Assembly (NCBI GenBank): GCA_002726925.1 | Contig: PBTJ01000059.1 | Location: 7,070-12,862 of the forward strand | Length of the DNA stretch: 5,793 bases | Direction: 5' to 3' | DNA from: Gammaproteobacteria bacterium | GTDB lineage: Bacteria; Pseudomonadota; Gammaproteobacteria; Pseudomonadales; Azotimanducaceae | Part shown: positions 1 to 4,846 of the stretch, one piece after another | Layout: each line of letters opens with the position of its first letter | Numbering within the stretch: the first letter of the stretch is position 1 | Notes under the pieces: model-generated | What the model was told of the DNA's origin: nothing | What the model saw: the letters and a program-made list of their open reading frames with translations, nothing else | Databases searched by the model: none | Made by a program: the position numbers and the translations under genes

Positions 1-206
1 GCCGGATGTCGCACGCCTCCACCCGCCGTCACTCGCTCTTGATCATCGGGATCGAGCTTCAACACTCTGTCCAGCTGGACCGTATAGCCCAATGTTTTGG
101 CCTGAGCGCGCAGTGCGGACAAGTGACGATCACGTTCAGTCGGCATCAGGTACAACATGGGGCCAATCGCGACCCCTAGGGCGAGAAAAATGACGAACCA
201 TTCCAT
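1..206 (-). CDS. Small N-terminally membrane-anchored protein of unknown function (3' end cut by window)
   Basis: Reading leftward from an ATG at 204-206, 68 codons stay open to the window edge. The protein begins MEWFVIFLALGVAIGPMLYL, a single hydrophobic segment of about 18 residues. A charged, Leu/Arg-rich soluble part follows (RDRHLSALRAQAKTLGYTVQ) and then a DPDDQERVTAGGGV stretch. From memory this layout (one N-terminal membrane helix, an amphipathic Arg-rich segment, then an ERVTAGG-like motif) matches short gammaproteobacterial proteins often labelled 'preprotein translocase subunit YajC'. I do not think true YajC function is supported. A GGAG ribosome binding site (complement of 215-218) lies 8 bases before the ATG and supports this start. 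The gene is divergent from usp. The C-terminus is outside the window, so the rest of the fold cannot be judged. Confidence 0.65.
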   Translation of the reverse strand, partial: MEWFVIFLALGVAIGPMLYLMPTERDRHLSALRAQAKTLGYTVQLDRVLKLDPDDQERVTAGGGVRHP

Positions 207-303
207 GGTCAACGCTCCGGATTAAAGAAACAGTCTATCGACCAACAAATTCTCGGTTGTTTTGCGCTTTAGGAAAAGAACTCCACCAACTGATTTCGCC
301 CTA

Positions 304-332
304 TTGTTGCTGCGCCAAACAGAGGGTATCTT
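304..332 (+). promoter_or_regulatory. Candidate sigma70 promoter for usp-slt
   Basis: TTGTTG (304-309) and TATCTT (327-332) are separated by 17 bases. They match the -35 and -10 consensus at 3 and 4 of 6 positions. Transcription would start near 339, leaving a leader of about 23 bases that contains the GGAGG site. It is the best-spaced pair I found in the 155-base divergent region, but the match is modest. Confidence 0.3.
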
Positions 333-351
333 CCGCTCAATCATCCCCGGT

Positions 352-356
352 GGAGG
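352..356 (+). promoter_or_regulatory. Ribosome binding site that fixes the usp start
   Basis: GGAGG lies 5 bases before the ATG at 362. The reading frame is open upstream to a TTG at 257, but the strong site and the UspA family N-terminus (MSPYSTVVLAADL) both place the start at 362. Confidence 0.85.
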
Positions 357-361
357 TTTGT

Positions 362-799
362 ATGTCACCTTATTCGACCGTTGTATTGGCCGCTGACTTG
401 ACCGAAGAATCGACCCTGTTGGCAGAACGAATGAAACAGATCGTCGGCGACTCGCCCTGCGCTGTGCACATTGTGCATGTCATTGAACCACTGAGCTCCG
501 CCTATGGAGGCGACGTACCGATGGATCTGTCACCGGTTCAAGATCAAATTCAGGATCAAGCCAAAATCCATCTTGCCGAATTTGCGCGACAGCTTGGCGT
601 ACCCGAGGCACATCAACATCTCATTTTCGGACGTCCGCAGAGCGAAATACAGCGGGTTGCCGAGGAATGCGAAGCCGACCTTATTGTCGTTGGCAGTCAT
701 ACACGCAGTGGTCTCGCACGGCTATTAGGCTCAACAGCCAACGGCGTCATGGATAGCGCACCATGCGATGTGCTCGCGGTTCACGTTGGTGAAGGCTAA
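362..799 (+). CDS. uspA: Universal stress protein, UspA family
   Basis: This encodes a 145-residue cytoplasmic protein, the usual size of a single-domain Usp. It opens with the family beta strand and acidic loop (VVLAADLTEES), has an HVIEPL strand near residue 40 and a YGGDVPMDLS stretch near residues 49-58 seen in gammaproteobacterial UspA proteins. It ends with LIVVGSHTRSGLARLLGSTA and a CDVLAVHV strand. The nucleotide-binding-like motif reads G111-x2-T114-x8-G123-S124, so the second glycine of the classical Gx2G is a threonine. Usp proteins are alpha/beta dimers induced by stress and growth arrest; the client is seldom known. The stop codon is in frame with slt just downstream and the two genes are probably co-transcribed. 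Family is certain; ATP binding is uncertain and the exact paralogue cannot be told from sequence. Confidence 0.94.
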   Translation: MSPYSTVVLAADLTEESTLLAERMKQIVGDSPCAVHIVHVIEPLSSAYGGDVPMDLSPVQDQIQDQAKIHLAEFARQLGVPEAHQHLIFGRPQSEIQRVAEECEADLIVVGSHTRSGLARLLGSTANGVMDSAPCDVLAVHVGEG

Positions 800-856
800 G
801 TCACCATTAAAGCTAAGTCGCTTATCGCACGCGCGTGCTTGATTTGTTTCTTAGCC
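794..856 (+). repeat. Structured usp-slt junction: nested inverted and direct repeats
   Basis: The junction holds several repeats. GGCTAAG (794-800, containing the usp stop codon) is the inverted complement of CTTAGCC (850-856). GCTAAGTC occurs twice as a direct repeat (795-802 and 812-819). GCACGCGCGTGC (827-838) is a perfect 12-base palindrome directly before the TTG codon at 839. These could form an mRNA structure over the end of usp and the start of slt, which may affect slt translation. That effect is inference. Confidence 0.5.
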
Positions 857-2773
857 TTGCTCACAGGCGGCCATGGGAGCGTTGCATGGGCCGCTGCTGT
901 TAACGAATCACCACTTGCACAGCGCGCCGCAGATAGAGCGACCTACAAACAGGCCGTCTCGCATGCGCGCAAGGGCCAAATGTCGCGCAGTAAGGCGCTG
1001 CAGCAAACCTTGGCGGACTACCCCCTTGCACCGTATGTGGCTTACCACATGTTGAGCAATAGCCTAGGACAAACCAGCCCTGCTGAAATCGACGCGTTTC
1101 GCGAGCGGTATCCGGAACTGCCGGCAACCCCTCTGCTTTATCAACGCTGGCTGAAGGTTCAAGGCCAACGGCGACAGTGGCAAAGATTGCATGCGCGCCG
1201 CTATGACACGAGCAACGCAGAGCTCCAGTGCTACTTTGTTCGCGCCCAATATGGTGTGGGAGAAAAGTCACCTGCTCTGGATGCCACAACCGCACTTTGG
1301 TCGCGCCCTAAATCCCAACCAAAGGCCTGTGACCCGATCTTTGCGGTATGGCGAAGCACCGACCGATTCAGCCAAGAAGCCATTTGGCAGCGTTTCAAAG
1401 GCTCCATGGAGGCAGGCGAACGCATTCTGGCGCGGTATCTACAGCGGTATTTGACCGGTGCTCGTCGCACGACCGCCTACGCTTTCTACGAACTGCGTCG
1501 CCAGCCCCAACGGGTCAGTTGGCGTGGCGCTTTCGCCGCTGACACGGCAGAGAACCGCGCAGCCATTAGCTACGGTATAAGACGTCTAGCTCGACGAGAC
1601 GCACTAAAGGCTTCGTCGGCATGGCGCACATTTCGCACCTCGCATACCTTCGATACAGCTCAGCGCCAATTGCTCGATGACCATGTCGCGGTTGCTCTCG
1701 CTGGCGATAATCAATTTCCAAGCATCGACCAGCGCGGCCTGCATACTTCAGCCTTTGCGGTCAATGGCATTCTCGACGCAGCGATAGCTCATGAACGATG
1801 GGCGGAACTGCTCTACTGGGGAACGCAGCTTAGCAATATTGAAGCTAGCAAAACTCGCACCCAGTACTGGCTAGCTAGAGCAAAGCAGCAACAGGGAGAG
1901 CCTCACTCGTTTGCCGACCTCGCGACACATCGCGACTATTACGGTTTCTTAGCAGCCGCTCAAATTCGCGCAGATGCCGAATTACAGGCCGCGCCACCAA
2001 GACAGCTCACTCGCAAGAACGAAGCGCGATTGCTGGCGATACCCGGGATTGCGCGCGCAGTCGAGCTGTTCGCCATAGGCGATGATCTAAACGCTAGGCG
2101 CGAATGGTACCGGACGATTGAGCAACAAGATCAAAATACACAACATGAAATGGCCTACCTTGCACAGCGCATGGGCAAACTCTTTTTGGCCATCCAAACC
2201 GCCAACCGAGCCGATGCAAGAAACGATTTAACGCTGCGCTTTCCAAGCGCCTATGCGGTGGCATATCAAGAAGCATCCTTAAGACAGAGCATCGAGCCCT
2301 ATCTGCTGCAGGCCATTACACGTCAAGAGTCGGCTTTTCAGGTGAAGGCAAAATCCAGTGCTGGCGCACTAGGTCTCATGCAGGTAATGCCAGCGACAGC
2401 AAAATTAGCCATTCGTCGCGGCGGTCTTACCGCTATCATGGGTTCTGGCAGCGGCAGATTTGTTGAACAAGATCTAGTGATCCCGGAGCGCAATATCGAA
2501 ATCGGCAGCTATCATCTTGCTTGGTTGCTGCGCCGCTACTCCGGTCTTCGCCCACTAGCGATTGCCGCCTACAACGCTGGTGAGAGCCGTGTTGATCGAT
2601 GGCTGCGACAGGCTCGGAGCATACCCATGGATGTCTGGATAGAAACGATTCCGTTCAAGGAGACACGCAACTACGTGCAAAACGTATTGGCGTTTGAAGT
2701 GGTGTATCGTGAATTGGAACAACGCGGAGCGCCGGTGCTGCGTGGTCAGGAGTGGGTCACACCGAAGAGCTAA
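839..2773 (+). CDS. slt: Soluble lytic murein transglycosylase Slt70 (exo-type, GH23)
   Basis: This periplasmic enzyme cleaves the MurNAc-GlcNAc bond of peptidoglycan with formation of 1,6-anhydro-MurNAc. From the TTG at 839 it is 644 residues, near E. coli Slt70. The N-terminal half is the helical superstructure (DYPLAPYVAYHML matches DYPLYPYLEY of E. coli) and two cysteines fall in LQCYF and KSQPKACDPIF, as in E. coli. The C-terminal lysozyme-like domain has catalytic Glu497 in ITRQESAF, GLMQVMPATA from residue 512, AYNAGE at 577-582 and ETRNYVQNVLAFE. The start is problematic: from 839 the signal peptide (ICFLALL core, AWA cleavage site) lacks a basic n-region and no ribosome site precedes it. 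In-frame codons 806-838 encode (I)KAKSLIARAC, a good n-region, with GAAGG at 791-795 before an ATT at 806. The true start may therefore be ATT806, giving 655 residues. The gene follows usp directly and is probably co-transcribed with it. Confidence 0.96.
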   Translation: MICFLALLTGGHGSVAWAAAVNESPLAQRAADRATYKQAVSHARKGQMSRSKALQQTLADYPLAPYVAYHMLSNSLGQTSPAEIDAFRERYPELPATPLLYQRWLKVQGQRRQWQRLHARRYDTSNAELQCYFVRAQYGVGEKSPALDATTALWSRPKSQPKACDPIFAVWRSTDRFSQEAIWQRFKGSMEAGERILARYLQRYLTGARRTTAYAFYELRRQPQRVSWRGAFAADTAENRAAISYGIRRLARRDALKASSAWRTFRTSHTFDTAQRQLLDDHVAVALAGDNQFPSIDQRGLHTSAFAVNGILDAAIAHERWAELLYWGTQLSNIEASKTRTQYWLARAKQQQGEPHSFADLATHRDYYGFLAAAQIRADAELQAAPPRQLTRKNEARLLAIPGIARAVELFAIGDDLNARREWYRTIEQQDQNTQHEMAYLAQRMGKLFLAIQTANRADARNDLTLRFPSAYAVAYQEASLRQSIEPYLLQAITRQESAFQVKAKSSAGALGLMQVMPATAKLAIRRGGLTAIMGSGSGRFVEQDLVIPERNIEIGSYHLAWLLRRYSGLRPLAIAAYNAGESRVDRWLRQARSIPMDVWIETIPFKETRNYVQNVLAFEVVYRELEQRGAPVLRGQEWVTPKS

Positions 2774-2809
2774 GCCGCCAATCGAAGATGACCGTTTAGC
2801 ATTTGTGTA

Positions 2810-2947
2810 TCAATGCAGCATCCGCACAAGCGTTACAACGGCCATGCCACGGTAGTCTTCAGGCCAAGCGAAAAACCGATCGATACGTTGGTTGTAGGCT
2901 TTGAACGCCGTCAAAACGTATAAGACATATCTCAAATTTGGCAGCAT
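2810..2947 (-). CDS. Doubtful small ORF, 45 residues, in the slt-glutaredoxin gap
   Basis: The roughly 200-base gap between slt and the glutaredoxin gene contains this ATG-to-TGA frame. It lies 30 bases downstream of the glutaredoxin stop on the same strand, so it could be the second gene of that transcript. The product starts MLPNLRYVLYVLTAF and contains NQRIDRFFAWPEDYRG. It is rich in aromatic and basic residues, with no membrane segment I would trust and no family I recognise. There is no clear ribosome binding site. A competing 36-residue frame runs on the other strand from ATG 2813. It could be a degraded gene end or chance. Confidence 0.2.
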   Translation of the reverse strand: MLPNLRYVLYVLTAFKAYNQRIDRFFAWPEDYRGMAVVTLVRMLH

Positions 2948-2977
2948 CTGAGCCCTGATATTCACCAAGCAAAATAT

Positions 2978-3211
2978 TCACCTCGCCAAGAAATCTGCCA
3001 GCACCTTGGCATCAAATGGCGCGGCAAGCTCGGCCTCTCCAAGGCGCAGTACTGGAATCCGCTCGCCATAGGTCTCCATCAAGGTATCGTCTGTCGCAAC
3101 GTCTATCACGTCGAGCTGCATACCAGCGACACCAGGGGTGGCAAAGAGAAGGTCTAAGGCTTGATCGCAGAGAGTGCAAGCCGTTGTGCTATAAAGTATC
3201 AGTCGATGCAT
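2978..3211 (-). CDS. Glutaredoxin-like thioredoxin-fold protein (DUF836 type)
   Basis: This encodes a 77-residue single-domain thioredoxin-fold protein. MHRLILYSTTACTLCDQA gives the first beta strand followed by the redox motif C12-T-L-C15. A middle strand (MQLDVIDVATD) and the ERIPVLRL segment with the conserved cis-proline follow, and the protein ends in a short helix (DAKVLADFLAR). This is the layout of the short glutaredoxin-like family (Pfam Glutaredoxin 2 / DUF836), whose members are presumed cytoplasmic thiol-disulfide proteins; partners are unknown. The frame is open to a TTG at 3244, but that would add 11 residues not expected in the family, so I chose the ATG at 3211. No good ribosome site precedes it. 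It converges with slt and is divergent from the C39 peptidase operon. Confidence 0.9.
   Translation of the reverse strand: MHRLILYSTTACTLCDQALDLLFATPGVAGMQLDVIDVATDDTLMETYGERIPVLRLGEAELAAPFDAKVLADFLAR
3187..3195 (+). promoter_or_regulatory. Candidate extended -10 promoter for the C39-GNAT-ddl operon
   Basis: TGCTATAAA carries an extended -10 TG (3187-3188) one base before TATAAA (5 of 6 matches to TATAAT). No good -35 is visible, which extended -10 promoters tolerate. Transcription would start near 3202, inside the 5' end of the divergent glutaredoxin gene, giving a leader of about 68 bases before ATG 3270. Confidence 0.3.
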
Positions 3212-3239
3212 AAGTGATGTGTGGTGGTCAATGGTCGCC

Positions 3240-3269
3240 GGCAAGTGCCAGCCAAGCTAAGATCTTGCC
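3240..3269 (+). repeat. Inverted repeat abutting the C39 peptidase start codon
   Basis: GGCAAG (3240-3245) and its inverted complement CTTGCC (3264-3269) flank 18 bases. The right arm ends on the base before the ATG at 3270 and the repeat covers the place where a ribosome binding site should be. It could be an operator or an mRNA stem limiting initiation. The arms are only 6 bases, so chance is quite possible. Confidence 0.3.
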
Positions 3270-4319
3270 ATGCAATTTACCAAGCGCCTAGCAACCCACC
3301 CGGCACGCCTGAATTTTCCACTGCCAATACACGCTACAGTCGCGTGGCAGCCTATCGGATCAGCCGAGCGCAACCAGGGCTCGCTCTGGCGCACAAGTGT
3401 TGCCCTACCCGCGTTGCCTGAATCGCACATCGTCGTGCCGAGCTTTGCCTGCTTGGAGGATGATTATCAGTATCAGTGGGTGCTCAGCAATACGGTCGCC
3501 CCCGACTCCATGGAGCACACCAGTACGCTTGCAGCGATTACCGCCAGCAACAGCGCTGTGCATCCGATTTTTAAGCAGGCCGACGATATTGGAGGGAGTC
3601 TGAGCGCAAAGATTGATTGCTGGCATACGCAAAGCGATCTGCCAACCGTTATGGCCTACCTCACACTGTGGCTGCCGCACTCGCTCAAGCCGCCGGAACA
3701 AGACCTGATGGTCATTAGCCTGCGCCCTATCGAGCAGGCAATCTCGGTGCTACCAAACACGACGGAATCTACTCGTCTCGCCATGCCCTGCCCGATTAGC
3801 CAAATGCAGGCGGAACCCAGCATTGCCAAGCGCATATGCTCGCCAACGGCCACCGCCATGGCTGTGGCTGGTGAACAAGCCTTGAAGCACTGGCCCACTG
3901 CAGTAAAGGTCTGTCTCGATCCGCATACCAAGGCTTATGGCAAATGGCCACTGGCCATCTATTGGGCGTCTCAAAATAGGCGGCTGGGTTCGGTAGAAGC
4001 ACTCGCAAATTGGCCCACCGCGCTCACCGTGCTTAAAGCAGGCTCGCCGATTGTATGCAGTATTCGATTCGACAAAGACGCTTTACCTGGCGCTCCTTTG
4101 CAGCGAACCGATGGACACTTAGTGGTGCTATACGGTGTCGAATTCGAGGGCGAAAGCGGTTTCGCCCTCGTCATGGATCCTGCTGCTGAATCTCACGCTG
4201 AGGTGGCCCGTCGTTATCCTCTAGAGGCCTTTAGTCAGGCGTGGCTGGGGCTACGCGGCGGCGCCTATCTCTTTTCACCGACACAGGCACGAACAGCAAG
4301 GGTTGGAGAAGAATCCTAG
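3270..4319 (+). CDS. Peptidase C39-like family cysteine peptidase
   Basis: This is a 349-residue protein with two parts. Residues 1 to about 165 look beta-rich and resemble the N-terminal sandwich of the bacterial 'peptidase C39 family' proteins (a W-rich strand at VAWQPIG, then EHTSTLAAIT and a long LTLWLP strand). From about 170 comes the papain-fold peptidase: Q178 in PISQMQ (oxyanion-hole Gln), C190 in RICSPTATAMAV, the YGKWPLAIYWAS motif, H283 in DGHLVVLYGV and D303 in VMDPAA. A Cys-His-Asp triad is thus complete. The C-terminus has RGGAYLF. I see no signal peptide or membrane helix, so it is probably cytoplasmic, unlike the secreted actinobacterial relatives I recall. ATG 3270 is the first start after an in-frame TAA at 3258, with only a weak ribosome site. 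Its stop overlaps the GNAT start. It is not the C39 domain of a bacteriocin ABC transporter, as no transmembrane or ATPase part is present. The substrate is unknown. Confidence 0.85.
   Translation: MQFTKRLATHPARLNFPLPIHATVAWQPIGSAERNQGSLWRTSVALPALPESHIVVPSFACLEDDYQYQWVLSNTVAPDSMEHTSTLAAITASNSAVHPIFKQADDIGGSLSAKIDCWHTQSDLPTVMAYLTLWLPHSLKPPEQDLMVISLRPIEQAISVLPNTTESTRLAMPCPISQMQAEPSIAKRICSPTATAMAVAGEQALKHWPTAVKVCLDPHTKAYGKWPLAIYWASQNRRLGSVEALANWPTALTVLKAGSPIVCSIRFDKDALPGAPLQRTDGHLVVLYGVEFEGESGFALVMDPAAESHAEVARRYPLEAFSQAWLGLRGGAYLFSPTQARTARVGEES
4145..4170 (+). repeat. Perfect 11-base-pair hairpin inside the C39 peptidase gene
   Basis: CGAGGGCGAAA (4145-4155) is exactly complementary to TTTCGCCCTCG (4160-4170) with a GCGG loop. 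It codes for the EFEGESGFALV turn between the catalytic His and Asp strands. No run of T follows, so it is not a standard terminator. It could pause transcription, tune expression of the downstream genes or be a site for processing. The structure is certain as sequence; its function is inference. Confidence 0.6.
4305..4308 (+). promoter_or_regulatory. Ribosome binding site for the GTG start of the GNAT gene
   Basis: GGAG lies 10 bases before GTG 4319, inside the last codons of the C39 peptidase gene. It selects GTG 4319 over the upstream in-frame ATG-type extension from 4241, which would add 26 basic residues absent from the family. Confidence 0.7.
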
Positions 4320-4846
4320 TGGATATTGGTACACACGTTTATCTGCGCAAAGTGGTGGCTCAAGATCAGGGCGAGTTCCTGCAGCTGATGCGTGCCAGTA
4401 GGGATATCCACAGCCCCTGGATTACCCCACCGACCACGCCGCAAATGTTCCGCAACTACATGCAGCGCATACGCCGAAGCGATCACGAGGGCTATGTGAT
4501 CTGCCGCACGGCAGACGACCGCATCGTTGGGGTTATTAACCTCAATCACATTGTGCGGGGTACCTTCCAAAACGCATCCCTGGGTTACTATGTTGGCCTG
4601 CCATACCAGGGCAATGGCTACATGCAGCAAGGCCTTGAACAACTTATGCGGCTGGCTTTTACCACGCTTGGTCTACACCGGCTTGAAGCCAATATCCAAC
4701 CCAACAACGAGCGCTCAAAAAGGCTTGTTGAGGCCTGCGGTTTTCAGTGCGAAGGGCTCAGTGAGGGTTTTTTGTTCATCGACGGTCAGTGGCGAGACCA
4801 CGAACGCTGGTCTGCTTGCGCCGACCGCGATACTTTACGCCCATGA
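4319..4846 (+). CDS. RimJ/RimL-like GNAT N-acetyltransferase
   Basis: This encodes 175 residues from a GTG start that shares its first G with the TAG stop of the C39 peptidase gene. The fold is GNAT throughout: a HVYLRKVVAQD strand, HSPWITPP near residue 32, the IVGVINLNHIVRGTF strands, motif A with the acetyl-CoA pyrophosphate loop Q97-G-N-G100-Y-M, and HRLEANIQPNNERSKRLVEA with the following CGF. It ends with FIDGQWRDHERW. VRGTF and the IDGQWRDH ending closely match E. coli RimJ, which acetylates the N-terminal alanine of ribosomal protein S5. RimJ-like enzymes generally acetylate N-terminal amino groups of proteins, peptides or amino acids. Here the enzyme sits between a peptidase and a D-Ala-D-Ala-type ligase, so a peptide or amino acid substrate is as likely as S5. 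I give no gene symbol for that reason. The stop overlaps the ligase start by four bases. Confidence 0.93.
   Translation: MDIGTHVYLRKVVAQDQGEFLQLMRASRDIHSPWITPPTTPQMFRNYMQRIRRSDHEGYVICRTADDRIVGVINLNHIVRGTFQNASLGYYVGLPYQGNGYMQQGLEQLMRLAFTTLGLHRLEANIQPNNERSKRLVEACGFQCEGLSEGFLFIDGQWRDHERWSACADRDTLRP

Noticed and set aside
221..248. Minus-strand promoter TTGTTG - 16 bases - TTTAAT for the leftmost gene
   Set aside because: The boxes are good, but transcription would begin near 214, inside or past the GGAG at 215-218, so the ribosome site would be lost. The real promoter is probably farther upstream.
257..361. Upstream in-frame extension of usp from TTG 257
   Set aside because: The added 35 residues are Cys-rich and unlike any Usp N-terminus, and GGAGG sits just before ATG 362.
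900..1295. 131-residue minus-strand ORF opposite slt
   Set aside because: It lies wholly inside the confident slt coding region, shows no recognisable motif and has a shadow-like composition.
1843..1876. Inverted repeat AGCTAGC / GCTAGCT within slt
   Set aside because: The arms are 7 bases with a 20-base loop in well-conserved coding sequence, and nothing suggests a function.
362..2773. UspA-Slt fusion made by stop-codon readthrough, since both lie in one frame
   Set aside because: Usp is cytoplasmic and Slt is exported through a cleaved signal peptide; TAA is an efficient stop. The shared frame is better explained by tight packing.
2774..2977. Rho-independent terminator between the convergent slt and glutaredoxin genes
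   Set aside because: I searched for a GC-rich stem followed by a T run on either strand and found none.
2958..2982. Nine-base direct repeat ATATTCACC (2958-2966 and 2974-2982) at the glutaredoxin stop
   Set aside because: It has only two copies, is short and AT-rich, has no mobile-element ends nearby, and is likely chance.
4316..4642. 108-residue minus-strand ORF opposite the GNAT gene
   Set aside because: It is complementary to conserved GNAT codons and has no ribosome site or known motif.
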